64,000 nt of DNA from Acidimicrobiaceae bacterium. Its GTDB lineage: Bacteria; Actinomycetota; Acidimicrobiia; Acidimicrobiales; RAAP-2. Both the position numbers and the translations under genes were made by a program. How positions within the stretch are numbered: the first letter of the stretch is position 1; each line of letters starts with the position of its first letter. The stretch spans positions 1-64,000 of the forward strand of contig JANXXO010000060.1 in NCBI GenBank assembly GCA_025350565.1. Direction: 5' to 3'. Positions 1-9,625 of this stretch are shown piece after piece. The notes beneath the pieces were generated by a model. That model saw only the letters and a list, made by a program, of their open reading frames with translations, was not told the origin of the DNA and searched no databases.

Positions 1-151
1 ACGCAAGGTGGCGTGGCCATCCTCTTCGAGGCACGATTCCACCAATCGGAGATGTAGCCGTTGTGCGTACATCTGTCTGCCCAGGTGCAATCCCTACTGT
101 CAAAGGATTCTCAGTGCCTGTTCCCTCTGCTCTATCCGACCAAATGCGACT

Positions 152-1771
152 ATGAATATTTCAAATATCCGCGTTTTTCGGATTATGTCTCGACTTGCCT
201 TGTCAGTAGCAATCGTCGCGGTTGCTCTTGTTGCAATGAATCCTGCTTCTGCGCACGCGTTTCCAATTGTCCATGACGTCACGTTCATGGAGAACGCCCA
301 AATTGCGGACGCTACGAGTACTTATCAGACGGGCAGCGGCGCTACACCGCTCACCCCGTTCACTCAGTTGAGCCCTTCGTTCGTCAACGCCGGCCATTCA
401 TTCTCGGGGTGGAATACCCAGCCGGATGGTCTCGGCACGCCCTACGCAGATGGACAGACGTTTCCCTTTAATGCAGAGTTGACGCTGTACGCACAGTGGG
501 CGGCAATCACATCTGTTCACACTGTCTCGTTTTACGAAAACGCATCCGCGTCCGATCCAGTGGGCACGTACTTGGTGGCATCGTCACCAACGCCGTTCAC
601 TCTGTTCACTCAGTTGAGCCCTTCGTTCGTCAACGCCGGCCATTCATTCTCGGGGTGGAATACCCAGCCGGATGGTCTCGGTACGCCCTACGCAGATGGA
701 CAGACGTTTCCCTTTAATGCAGAGTTGACGCTGTACGCACAGTGGGCGGTCACGCCACCGGGGCTATCAACTCTGATTCTCAATGAAGGAGCCGGAGGGG
801 TTGTTTCGATGAATGGCGCGGCGGGTTCGAACATGCTTCTCCCTTCTCTGAATACAAACGTCAACGTAGGTCACACCTTCGAGAATTGGAATACAAAGTC
901 AGACGGGAGCGGCACTGAATTTGCCGGAGGATCTACGTTTACGTTTGGCATTAACGGAATTTTGTACGCAATGTGGGCGGCCGACATCTATCAAATCTCG
1001 TTTTCCACAGGATCTGGGTCTGACTCCTTACCTACAATGAGCTTTCAAGTAGGCAGCGGTTCCGTAATATTGCCCACTGCGACGAATCCTGGGAGTTCCT
1101 TCGCGGGATGGTTTGGGGCCGCTAACGGTGGTTCGTTTGTCGCATTCGGCGGAGGCGCGTATACGCCCACGCAATCTCTCACCTTGTTTGCACACTGGAC
1201 CGTGACGCCAACAGTGGCGATCAATTTCAACGCAAATGGTGGCAGCGGAAGTGTTGCCGACCTAGTTGGGATAGTTGGTCAATCGGTAGTCATACCAGGA
1301 CAATCTGGTTTGCTGCGAACTGGATTCCAATTGACGCGGTGGAACACAATTGCAAATGGTTCGGGAATTTCATATTCGATTGGCCAGTCAATAGTCATTA
1401 CCCAATCGTTGAGTCTCTACGCCCAGTGGAGTGGCCACAAACCAGCAATATTATTTGGCGCAATTGGCATATTCCGCAAGAACTCCGCCATATTGACAGC
1501 GGCCCTCAAGGGTCAGATAATTCGCCTTGCGCTCACGGTGAGGTCTAGGAAATATCAGACGGTCACCTTGTACGGATACACAGCAACCACAGGATTGACG
1601 TCGTTGAACGTATCCCTGAGTCGCGATCGCGCGCGCAACGTCGCAAGCTTTCTTCGCCAAAGACTTACGGTTTTAAAGGTGAATCACGTTACGATCAAGT
1701 GCGCCGGTGAAGGAGCAATTTCGGGGGAGTCTTCTCCTGCATATTCGCGGGTAGAGGTATTTGGTGTCTAA
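152..1771 (+). CDS. Exported InlB B-repeat (Flg_new) protein with OmpA-like C-terminus
   Basis: Probably an exported adhesin-like or envelope protein. The N-terminus from the ATG at 152 (alternative ATG 185) has a hydrophobic stretch ending in an ASAHA-type cleavage site. Five or six repeats of about 70 residues follow, each with the GHxFxxWNTxxDGxGTxY ... LYAQW signature of the Listeria-Bacteroides/Flg_new family. The last 80 residues look like an OmpA-type peptidoglycan-binding domain (a GYTAxTG segment, an N-x-x-LSRDRARNVxxFL helix, a final RVEVFGV). Repeats 1 and 2 are nearly identical in DNA. The gene looks more AT-rich than its neighbours. No clear ribosome binding site precedes either start, so the start is uncertain. 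The ligand is unknown. Confidence 0.75.
   Translation: MNISNIRVFRIMSRLALSVAIVAVALVAMNPASAHAFPIVHDVTFMENAQIADATSTYQTGSGATPLTPFTQLSPSFVNAGHSFSGWNTQPDGLGTPYADGQTFPFNAELTLYAQWAAITSVHTVSFYENASASDPVGTYLVASSPTPFTLFTQLSPSFVNAGHSFSGWNTQPDGLGTPYADGQTFPFNAELTLYAQWAVTPPGLSTLILNEGAGGVVSMNGAAGSNMLLPSLNTNVNVGHTFENWNTKSDGSGTEFAGGSTFTFGINGILYAMWAADIYQISFSTGSGSDSLPTMSFQVGSGSVILPTATNPGSSFAGWFGAANGGSFVAFGGGAYTPTQSLTLFAHWTVTPTVAINFNANGGSGSVADLVGIVGQSVVIPGQSGLLRTGFQLTRWNTIANGSGISYSIGQSIVITQSLSLYAQWSGHKPAILFGAIGIFRKNSAILTAALKGQIIRLALTVRSRKYQTVTLYGYTATTGLTSLNVSLSRDRARNVASFLRQRLTVLKVNHVTIKCAGEGAISGESSPAYSRVEVFGV
358..503 (+). repeat. 146-bp intragenic direct repeat, copy 1
   Basis: This segment recurs 246 bp downstream at 604-749. 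I see one difference, C at 436 against T at 682. It encodes most of one Flg_new repeat. Near-identity at silent sites points to recent duplication or gene conversion. Confidence 0.9.
604..749 (+). repeat. 146-bp intragenic direct repeat, copy 2
   Basis: Second copy of the 358-503 segment, in the same reading frame. The flanking sequence (504-603) differs clearly from that before copy 1, so only the repeat core has been homogenised. Confidence 0.9.
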
Positions 1772-1859
1772 GTTCGTTGCCCTCCAACTCTCCTTAAGTA
1801 GTTGAGTGCACGCGGGTCTGCGACGGTGAGGCGAACTCAATCTCATATCAGTCGTCGCG

Positions 1860-1940
1860 TCACCGAATTGGCATGGGCGATCGCCGCTGCGCGACTCTCA
1901 CGACATCGTCGCGGAACTCCTTGGGGTAAATCTTGGCCAT
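1860..1940 (-). pseudogene. Remnant of IS3-family transposase OrfA (N-terminal 26 residues)
   Basis: The minus-strand frame from ATG 1940 begins MAKIYPKEFRDDVVRVAQRR and stops after 26 residues. The YPKEFRDDVVRVA segment is the characteristic start of the helix-turn-helix protein (OrfA) of IS3-type elements. The rest of OrfA, OrfB and any terminal inverted repeats are not visible, so this is a decayed fragment. It lies just beyond the 3' end of tRNA-Thr. The remainder of 1772-2044 holds nothing else I can recognise. Confidence 0.7.
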
Positions 1941-2044
1941 GATGTCCAACTTTCTTCCGAGACCAATCCTCGGACGCTAGTTGTCATCAAAACCTTCAGC
2001 AGCCCCATATGTCACGCATCAACCGCGATAGAACACCCACGGAG

Positions 2045-2118
2045 AGCCGGTGGAGGGATTCGAACCCCCGACCTGACGATTACAAATCGCCTGCGCTGCC
2101 AGACTGCGCCACACCGGC
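2045..2118 (-). tRNA. tRNA-Thr (anticodon TGT)
   Basis: On the minus strand the sequence folds as a full cloverleaf: 7-bp acceptor stem GCCGGTG/CACCGGC, D arm GCGC/GCGC, anticodon stem GGCGA/TCGTC with loop TTTGTAA, and T loop TTCGAAT. The TGT anticodon reads ACA. CCA is not encoded. The 3' end faces the left edge of the window, where the IS remnant lies. Confidence 0.95.
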
Positions 2119-2174
2119 TTGGAAGTCCAAGGTTAGTTAAAATTGACTGCGCTTCATATGTAGGCTGAGACCCA

Positions 2175-2684
2175 ATGAGTGACACGTCCCAAGCACACCA
2201 CGGGTCCACCACGCCGGGCTCGCACTATCAACCTGCGCTCAGTGTCGTCTTGATTATCGTCGTACTCTTCGTTGCTGCGGCGTTTCTCATGCTTCGTTTC
2301 GTGAGCCCCGCTGCGGCACCTGGAGTCACAACGACACTGCCGACCTCAGGTACGACGACGACCATCCACCACGCCACGGTGGCGAAATCTTCGGTGCGCG
2401 TCCAAGTTGCGAATGGCACGACGACGCCCAACCTTGCGCGCTCGTACACGCAGGATCTGCTGACACAAGGTTGGAACACCCAACCTCAGGTGAACGGTCC
2501 GAGAGAAGCCAAGACAGTCGTCTACTTCAATCCCGGATTCAAGTGGGCGGCGATTCAGATCTGCGCGCGAATCAACGTCAATGTCCGCGCCGTGCAGTCT
2601 CTCAACGGACTACGTCCGGTCGCGGGCGCTTCGAGTGACGACGTGATTGTGATTCTCGGGAGCGACGCCCACTTGGGCGGATGA
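2175..2684 (+). CDS. Membrane-anchored LytR C-terminal-domain protein
   Basis: A 169-residue protein with a short cytoplasmic N-terminus, one transmembrane helix (about residues 22-42), a Thr-rich linker (about 50-65) and a C-terminal domain of about 95 residues. That domain opens with VRVQVANGTTTPNLA and ends in VIVILGSD, the pattern of the LytR_C domain found in cell-wall-associated actinobacterial proteins. The catalytic LytR-CpsA-Psr domain is absent, so this is a stand-alone LytR_C protein of unknown role at the cell envelope. It ends where the convergent GpgS gene ends, with no gap. Confidence 0.75.
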   Translation: MSDTSQAHHGSTTPGSHYQPALSVVLIIVVLFVAAAFLMLRFVSPAAAPGVTTTLPTSGTTTTIHHATVAKSSVRVQVANGTTTPNLARSYTQDLLTQGWNTQPQVNGPREAKTVVYFNPGFKWAAIQICARINVNVRAVQSLNGLRPVAGASSDDVIVILGSDAHLGG

Positions 2685-3461
2685 TTATTCCTGCGGCGGA
2701 AGTTTCACTGCGTAACGTTTGAGCGCTGCGCGAAGTACTTCCATTGACATTGGTCGCAGTTCTTCCAAAGGGCGGTTGCGATGTCGTCGTACGCCGAGAT
2801 CGACTTGCGCGAGGCTGTGCACACCGAATTCGCGGGCTATGTCAATCAGTAAGGCAATCTCGACGCCGTAGGCCTTCTCGAGGGTGATTGCGTCGAAGGC
2901 GCTACGACGTCCCGCAGTCTCGCCAGCGAGTGGTTGGCGAATCTCGCCGAGACCGGGATAGAGCAACGAGAGGATTGGTCGCGCCGCCAACTCGTTGACG
3001 CGCCCGCCCCCCGTGGGCATGTTGTGCAGCGGTCGTTCGTAGTAGCCCTTCACCAGTTGGATCGCCGGACGTTCGAGCAGTGGCTGAACGAGTCGGGCGA
3101 CGAACTCGGAGGTCGTGTTCATCACGTCGGCGTCGAGGAAGACAACGATGTCGGCCGTGGTCGCCTCGAGTCCGGCGCGCATCGCCTCACCCTTGCCGCT
3201 TTGACCTTCGAGCCTGATCACCCGGGCGCCGTGATGACCAGCGACCGTCGACGTGTCATCAACCGAGTTGTCGTTGACGACGACAAGCTCGTTGATCAGG
3301 TATTTGTTAGCGAGTACGGCGTCGAGAACGGCTCCGACGGTGGCCGATTCGTTTCGCGCCGGTACCACGACCGCGATGGTGGTGTCGCCTTTGAGGCCCG
3401 CGACGCGGTCTAAATCGAACTCTTCACGGTTCAGGGTCCAGGGGACTTCGGCGTTACTCAC
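2685..3461 (-). CDS. gpgS: Glucosyl-3-phosphoglycerate synthase
   Basis: A GT2/GT81-type glycosyltransferase that transfers glucose from an NDP-glucose to 3-phosphoglycerate. This is the first step to glucosylglycerate and, in mycobacteria, methylglucose lipopolysaccharide. Visible features are VVVPARNESATVG near the N-terminus, the metal-binding FLDADV motif, a KGYYERP segment, the GETAGRR acceptor-site segment and a C-terminal VRRHRNRPLEEL. I chose the GTG at 3461 because homology begins just after it; an in-frame ATG at 3542 would add 27 residues that do not look conserved. Divergent from thrC. No phosphatase partner (gpgP) is visible nearby. Confidence 0.85.
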   Translation of the reverse strand: MSNAEVPWTLNREEFDLDRVAGLKGDTTIAVVVPARNESATVGAVLDAVLANKYLINELVVVNDNSVDDTSTVAGHHGARVIRLEGQSGKGEAMRAGLEATTADIVVFLDADVMNTTSEFVARLVQPLLERPAIQLVKGYYERPLHNMPTGGGRVNELAARPILSLLYPGLGEIRQPLAGETAGRRSAFDAITLEKAYGVEIALLIDIAREFGVHSLAQVDLGVRRHRNRPLEELRPMSMEVLRAALKRYAVKLPPQE

Positions 3462-3647
3462 CCTGATGAGGTTAGGCCTTCGCTTCTTCGGGTTGCACTT
3501 GACAAGGACCCACGCGAGGAACGACAATTGTTGTGTCATCAAGAGCGACTGAGGGACGGCCCCGTTGAAGTCGCGACAACCAGTGTGGTACTAGAGCATC
3601 CCGCTCACCACACCAGGTGCCAAAGGCCGAACGATGAAAAGGGAGTT

Positions 3648-4895
3648 ATGAGTTTCGCAACAGGTTTAATATGTCGAGAGTGCGGCAGTGCTTACCCCAC
3701 TGAGGCGCGCTACTCGTGTGAGTTCTGTTTTGGGCCACTTGAAGTCGAGTACGACCTGGCGTCGGCGCAAGGCGTCGTGACGCGCGAGTCAATAGCGAGC
3801 GGACCCAATTCAATTTGGCGTTATGCGGCGCTCCTGCCTGATCCCGGCAGCGAACCGGTCGACCTCGGGGCCGGATGGACGCCGCTTCGCCGGTCCACTC
3901 GTCTCGCCGAAGTGCTCGGCGTACGCGAACTGTGGCTGAAGGACGACACGCGCAATCCCACCGGTTCCTTCAAAGACCGCGTCGTGTCGGTCGCGATGTC
4001 GAGCGCCCGTCGACTTGGATTCACGACGGCTGCCTGCGCGTCGACCGGCAATCTGGCGACGTCAGTGGCCGCGCACGCCGCCTTCATTGGATGGCCGAGC
4101 GTCACCATCATCCCCGCGGACCTGGAGAAGTCGAAGATCGCCATGACGTCGATTTTCGGAGGGACGGTCCTGGGCGTCGAAGGGAACTACGACGACGTCA
4201 ATCGACTCTGCGTGGAGTTGGTCGCCGAGCACGCTGATTGGGCCTTCATGAACGTGAACCTGCGTCCTTATTACGCCGAAGGTTCGAAAACCCTGTCATT
4301 CGAGATCTGCGAACAATTGGGCTGGCGTACACCGGACCAGGTGGTGGTCCCCTTGGCGTCGGGCAGTCAGTTCACCAAAGTCGCGAAGGGATTCAAACAG
4401 TTCGTGGAACTCGGATTGGTCGACGGTCCGGTGCCGGTGCTCTTCGGCGCGCAAGCGACCGGTTGCTCGCCCATCGCCAGCGCCTTCGCGAGCGGGGCGG
4501 AGGTGGTGACGCCACAACGTCCCAACACGATTGCGCGATCACTGGCCATAGGCAATCCGGCCGACGGTCCCTACGTGCTCGACGAACTGCGCGCAAACGG
4601 GGGAGACTGCGGTTCGGTGCTCGACGACGAAATCCTCGAATGCATTGGTCTGCTCGCCGAAACGGAAGGTATCTTCGCCGAAACGGCCGGCGGCGTGACC
4701 ATCGCGTCGTTGCGCCAGATGATTCAACGCGGCACCATCGACCCCGACAAATCAATCGTGGCCATTATCTCGGGTCACGGCTTGAAGACCCTCGACGCGA
4801 TCGTGGATACAGCGACCGTGAGTTCGACCATCACGCCTTCGCTCGAAGCGGCCGAAGAGGCGCTGCGCTTCCACCGGTTGGTTGCGACCTCATGA
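3648..4895 (+). CDS. thrC: Threonine synthase
   Basis: Converts O-phosphohomoserine to threonine with PLP. The start at ATG 3648 follows an AAAAGGGAG ribosome binding site. The first 35 residues form a zinc-ribbon-like segment (CRECG ... CEFC), common in long-form bacterial and archaeal threonine synthases. The PLP lysine sits in NPTGSFKDR near residue 112, followed by the fold-type II segment ACASTGNLATS. Its stop overlaps the start of a MoaD/ThiS-like gene (ATGA), so the two are co-translated. The order thrC, MoaD-like, groEL is also known in Streptomyces-type genomes. Confidence 0.92.
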   Translation: MSFATGLICRECGSAYPTEARYSCEFCFGPLEVEYDLASAQGVVTRESIASGPNSIWRYAALLPDPGSEPVDLGAGWTPLRRSTRLAEVLGVRELWLKDDTRNPTGSFKDRVVSVAMSSARRLGFTTAACASTGNLATSVAAHAAFIGWPSVTIIPADLEKSKIAMTSIFGGTVLGVEGNYDDVNRLCVELVAEHADWAFMNVNLRPYYAEGSKTLSFEICEQLGWRTPDQVVVPLASGSQFTKVAKGFKQFVELGLVDGPVPVLFGAQATGCSPIASAFASGAEVVTPQRPNTIARSLAIGNPADGPYVLDELRANGGDCGSVLDDEILECIGLLAETEGIFAETAGGVTIASLRQMIQRGTIDPDKSIVAIISGHGLKTLDAIVDTATVSSTITPSLEAAEEALRFHRLVATS

Positions 4896-5167
4896 GCGTC
4901 ACGGTGAGGCTGCCCAGTCAGTTGCGGGCCCTCGTGGGCGGCGTGGGTGAAGTACCAGTGGAAGCCGGCACGGTTCGTGAGGCCATCGTGGCCGTGGACG
5001 CGGCCTTCCCCGGCATCGCCTTTCGAGTGCTGGATGACCGAGGCGCCCTTCGTCGATTCGTCAACGTCTTCGTCGCTGACGAGGACGTACGGTTCCTCGA
5101 CGGTTTGGACACCGTGGTCGTGTCGGGCCAGACGGTCTCGCTGGTTCCGGCCGTCGCCGGCGGCTGA
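4892..5167 (+). CDS. MoaD/ThiS-family ubiquitin-like sulfur carrier
   Basis: A 91-residue beta-grasp protein whose last residues are VAGG. The diglycine tail is the feature that lets MoaD, ThiS and CysO carry sulfur as a thiocarboxylate after adenylation. The start ATG overlaps the thrC stop by 4 bp. No E1-like MoeB/ThiF and no Mec-type JAMM protease is in the window, so the pathway (molybdopterin, thiamine or CysO-type cysteine synthesis) cannot be assigned. A CysO-like role is an inference. MoaD of molybdenum cofactor synthesis is the main alternative. Confidence 0.8.
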   Translation: MSVTVRLPSQLRALVGGVGEVPVEAGTVREAIVAVDAAFPGIAFRVLDDRGALRRFVNVFVADEDVRFLDGLDTVVVSGQTVSLVPAVAGG

Positions 5168-5173
5168 TCTTCG

Positions 5174-5200
5174 TTAGCACTCACCCCTCTAGACTGCTAA
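5174..5200 (+). promoter_or_regulatory. CIRCE operator (HrcA site) of groEL
   Basis: TTAGCACTC, a 9-nt spacer and GACTGCTAA match the CIRCE consensus TTAGCACTC-N9-GAGTGCTAA with one mismatch in the right arm. A possible -10 (TAATAT, 5198-5203) overlaps its right edge, so HrcA binding would occlude the promoter. No hrcA gene is in the window. Confidence 0.92.
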
Positions 5201-6868
<1,668 letters not shown>

Positions 6869-6893
6869 ATCGTTCTTCTCGTCGTTACGAGTC

Positions 6894-6926
6894 AAAACCG
6901 TGGGGCCTTCGGGCCCCACGGTTTTT
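6894..6926 (+). terminator. Rho-independent terminator after groEL
   Basis: A perfect 10-bp stem (6898-6907 with 6912-6921), a TTCG tetraloop and a run of T follow the groEL stop by about 25 bp. AAAA before the stem pairs with the T run, so it could also act on the opposite strand. Confidence 0.95.
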
Positions 6927-6973
6927 GCTTTACCCGGAGAATCACCAGGCGACCGAGGTCGTAACATTGGAAC

Positions 6974-7660
6974 ATGTCGCCCACCGAACCCCTCGTTCCC
7001 TCGCGCGGTCTCAACGTCATTCATCTTTTTTGCCATCCGGAACGCGACGTCGATGCCGGCGCCGTACGCAAGGCGGTCGATGACGCCGTGGCCTCGGGTC
7101 TCCAGGTCGTCACGGCCGCCATCATGGGCGCTAAGGCTGACACCTGCTTTATGGTCCTGGGCGACGATCTATGGGATCTGCGCAAGTTCCAGTCCAAGAT
7201 CCAGTCGGCCGGCTTTACCGTGGCCGAGAGCTACGTGTCGGTGACCGAAGTGAGCGAATACGCCGCGGGAATGCCCGAGAAGATGATTAACGACCGCCTC
7301 TATCCGACGTTGCCGCCGGAGGGGAAGCGGGCCTTCTGCTTCTATCCAATGTCGAAGCGACGTGGCGAGACCAACAATTGGTACGCCCTCGCCTACGAAG
7401 AACGTGAGCGTCTCATGCGCGAACACGGTGCGCACGGACGCGAATTCAAGGGTCGAATCCTCCAGGTCATCACGGGTTCGACGGGTCTCGACGACTGGGA
7501 GTGGGGCGTGACGCTCTTTGGGGTGCACATTGACGATTTAAAGGAGTGCGTCTACACGATGCGCTACGACGAAGCCTCCACGCTCTACGCCGAGTTCGGC
7601 GCGTTCTATACCGGCCTCGTGGGGACCGTGGACGAAGTGCTCGACGCCACCTTGGCCTAG
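6974..7660 (+). CDS. hemQ: Coproheme decarboxylase (HemQ), chlorite dismutase family
   Basis: The last enzyme of the coproporphyrin-dependent heme pathway of Gram-positive bacteria; it decarboxylates Fe-coproporphyrin III to heme b. The 228-residue protein shows the HemQ signatures YPMSKRRGE-x-NWY, ERERLMREHG, GLDDWEWGVTLF and Y-x-MRYDEAS-x-YAEFG-x-F. The first motif carries the catalytic tyrosine. The arginine typical of true chlorite dismutases is not evident, which favours HemQ. It is followed closely by a NUDIX gene, probably in one transcript. No other heme genes are in the window. Confidence 0.93.
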   Translation: MSPTEPLVPSRGLNVIHLFCHPERDVDAGAVRKAVDDAVASGLQVVTAAIMGAKADTCFMVLGDDLWDLRKFQSKIQSAGFTVAESYVSVTEVSEYAAGMPEKMINDRLYPTLPPEGKRAFCFYPMSKRRGETNNWYALAYEERERLMREHGAHGREFKGRILQVITGSTGLDDWEWGVTLFGVHIDDLKECVYTMRYDEASTLYAEFGAFYTGLVGTVDEVLDATLA

Positions 7661-7674
7661 ACCACGTTGCTAGC

Positions 7675-8370
7675 GTGCTGACGGTGGAGAGCGTTCCCGA
7701 AAAAACTCTGTTGCGCTGGGCCGAGTCGCTCGCCGGCGTTGCGCGAACGGGCCTGGGCTTCACCCAGAGTCAGTACGAACGAGAACGTTTTGAAGAGATC
7801 CTCAACATCGCCGGTGACATCAAGGTCGCGGCCCACGAGGGGATGAGCGAGGTCCTCGACAGCGGGGGCTACGTCGTCGAATGGATGAAGGACGTCGGCC
7901 AAGGTGTCGCCGGATATCAGACACCCAAAGTTGCCGTCGGCGCCGCGGTGACGAACGATCGAGGCGAGTTGCTGCTCATTCAACGAGCCGACTCCGGCTT
8001 CTGGCTCTATCCGACGGGCTGGTGTGACGTGGGCTACTCAGCCCCTGAAGTGGTGGTGAAAGAAGTGCGTGAAGAGACGGGCTACCACGTGGAGGTGCAA
8101 CGTTTGATTGGCGTTCTCGACGGCATGCGACTCGGCTCGTCGCGGATTCCCCTCTATTCCCTCCTCTTCTTTTGTCGGGTCGTCGGCGGCGACATGGATC
8201 TCCATCCGCTGGAATGCACGGACGCGGGATGGTTCGCTCGCGACAATCTTCCCTCGCCAATGATTGGCGCCGAACGCTGGACGGGGCCGATATTCGACGC
8301 CATCGACGGCTCGGGCGGTGCCGTCTTTTACGACGACCTTCGAGTGCCCGTGTGGAGGGGCGAGTCATGA
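7675..8370 (+). CDS. NUDIX hydrolase with N-terminal hydrolase_N domain
   Basis: Hydrolyses a nucleoside diphosphate linked to another moiety; the substrate is unknown. A helical N-terminal domain of about 65 residues (RWAESLAGVARTGLGFTQ) is typical of YjhB/ADP-ribose-pyrophosphatase-like NUDIX proteins. The NUDIX box lies at about residues 125-147 (V-x-VVVKEVREETGYH). The usual first glycine region reads GWCDVGYSAPEV, so the box is slightly atypical. I chose GTG 7675, just after the hemQ stop; GTG 7684 is possible. Its last codons overlap the GNAT gene by 4 bp. Confidence 0.82.
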   Translation: MLTVESVPEKTLLRWAESLAGVARTGLGFTQSQYERERFEEILNIAGDIKVAAHEGMSEVLDSGGYVVEWMKDVGQGVAGYQTPKVAVGAAVTNDRGELLLIQRADSGFWLYPTGWCDVGYSAPEVVVKEVREETGYHVEVQRLIGVLDGMRLGSSRIPLYSLLFFCRVVGGDMDLHPLECTDAGWFARDNLPSPMIGAERWTGPIFDAIDGSGGAVFYDDLRVPVWRGES

Positions 8371-8804
8371 GCGTGCGAGTCAGCGTCGTCCAGGAGTCGG
8401 GTGACGACCTCGTCGAAGGATTAAATCGCCTTCTTCCCCAGTTGTCGACGACGGCCTCACCTTTGACGTCGGCGCAAGTCGATGAGCTCATCCGCTCGGA
8501 GGCATCGACTATTTTCGTTGCCCGCGACGGGGAGAACATCGTGGGATCGCTCACCCTGGTCGTTTTCCCGCTGCCCACCGGACTGCGGGCGTGGATTGAA
8601 GACGTGGTCGTCGACGAATCGGCGCGGGGCTTCGGGGTCGGTGAAGCGCTGACGTTGGCCGCCATCGACGAGGCCCGGCGGCGCGAGGTGCGCTCGATTG
8701 ACCTCACGACTCGTCCATCGCGAGAAGCGGCCAACCGACTCTACGCTCGACTCGGATTCGTGCGACGCGAGACCAACGTCTATCGTTTTTTCCTAGAAAA
8801 CTGA
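8367..8804 (+). CDS. GNAT-family N-acetyltransferase
   Basis: A 145-residue acetyl-CoA-dependent acyltransferase. The core contains beta4 IEDVVVDESARGFGVGEALT, where the R/G-x-x-G-x-G/A turn binds the pyrophosphate of acetyl-CoA, and the C-terminal RLYARLGFVRR. The start ATG overlaps the NUDIX stop (ATGA). The acceptor substrate is unknown. Confidence 0.85.
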   Translation: MSVRVSVVQESGDDLVEGLNRLLPQLSTTASPLTSAQVDELIRSEASTIFVARDGENIVGSLTLVVFPLPTGLRAWIEDVVVDESARGFGVGEALTLAAIDEARRREVRSIDLTTRPSREAANRLYARLGFVRRETNVYRFFLEN

Positions 8805-8854
8805 TTGCGAGAGTTTGTGGTGCCGCCGTCTTCGCGCGACTGTGGAGTGATGAG

Positions 8855-8995
8855 ATGATTCGACTTGTTGCACTACCAGATCAAAACCTCGAAGAGTGGC
8901 TCGCGTTGATGTGGGCGGACTACCGCAGCCAACTACTTGGCGCCGGGGCCGTCGAGTTGGACGAGGCTGGTCCGTTCGCGCAGCACTTCGGGTAG
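8855..8995 (+). pseudogene. Truncated GNAT acetyltransferase (N-terminal 46 residues)
   Basis: The reading frame starts MIRLVALPDQNLEEWLALMW and ends after 46 residues. This matches the N-terminal helix region of the GNAT subfamily also seen at 14637 (a W-L-x-x-M-x-x-x-Y pattern). The acetyl-CoA-binding half is absent. It converges on the APH fragment at 9037-9555, which has also lost its 3' half. One deletion across both 3' ends would explain the pair. Confidence 0.55.
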
Positions 8996-9036
8996 AGGAC
9001 GTCGGAACAGGAGTGTCAGGGCGTACGTGAGCAGGT

Positions 9037-9555
9037 TCATTCGCACGTCGTTGTACGCCCAACCCTCTCCCGGAGGAGGCGTTGCGAATACGCAAGTGCG
9101 TGACCAGCGAGCGGCCCGCTTCGGAAGTCGTTGAAAGGCGCCTCCGAGGGAGCGGCCGGATGGAGCACCCGCAAGAACTCGCCGAGCGCGACGGCGCATG
9201 CGCCGTCCTCGTCAAAGGGGACGAGGTTGCCCGGGGTCCCGTCAATCCAACGCGCAATCGACCAAGGCCACGGATAGTCCTCGTCGGCGTGGCCGATTCG
9301 AAGGGGCGTCGGTGTTGGTAACGGAAGTCGAGGCGAAAGTTCGGGCAACCACCGGATTTCGTTGGCGAGCAACTGAGCGGCCACGGCTCGGCGGGGCAGT
9401 CGGACGATGAGACTCGTTCCGAGGCGCCAAATGGAGTTGTCGAAGCCTGAGGCAACTTCGCGTAGGGGCGAACCGGCCAGGTCGGGGTGCTGTGCGTGCA
9501 CCAGGCGGCGCACGAGGGCGGCATCGATCGAAATCTCCGCCTCGGGCCAGGTCAC
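9037..9555 (-). pseudogene. Aminoglycoside phosphotransferase-family protein, C-terminus missing
   Basis: About 172 residues covering the N-lobe and hinge of an APH/choline-kinase-like fold: FDNSIWRLGTSLIVRLPRR with the ATP-binding lysine position replaced by Arg, ANEIRWLPEL, and PWPWSIARWIDGTPG. The protein stops shortly after LGEFLRVLH, before the HGDLHxGN catalytic loop and the DFGD-type metal motif. Family members are usually around 300 residues, so this is a non-functional remnant. The GTG at 9555 is the likely original start. Confidence 0.7.
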
Positions 9556-9625
9556 AAGTATCGACTCTACGGCTCGACCTGCCGTCCTTCGGCCCACCGC
9601 CGAACGTCGTCGATAACCTCGGGGG

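Noticed and set aside
8933-9199. Minus-strand frame ending in NLLTYALTLLFRRPLPEVL as the missing APH C-terminus
   Set aside because: It is in a different frame from the APH fragment and lacks the HGDLHxGN and DFGD motifs; origin unclear.
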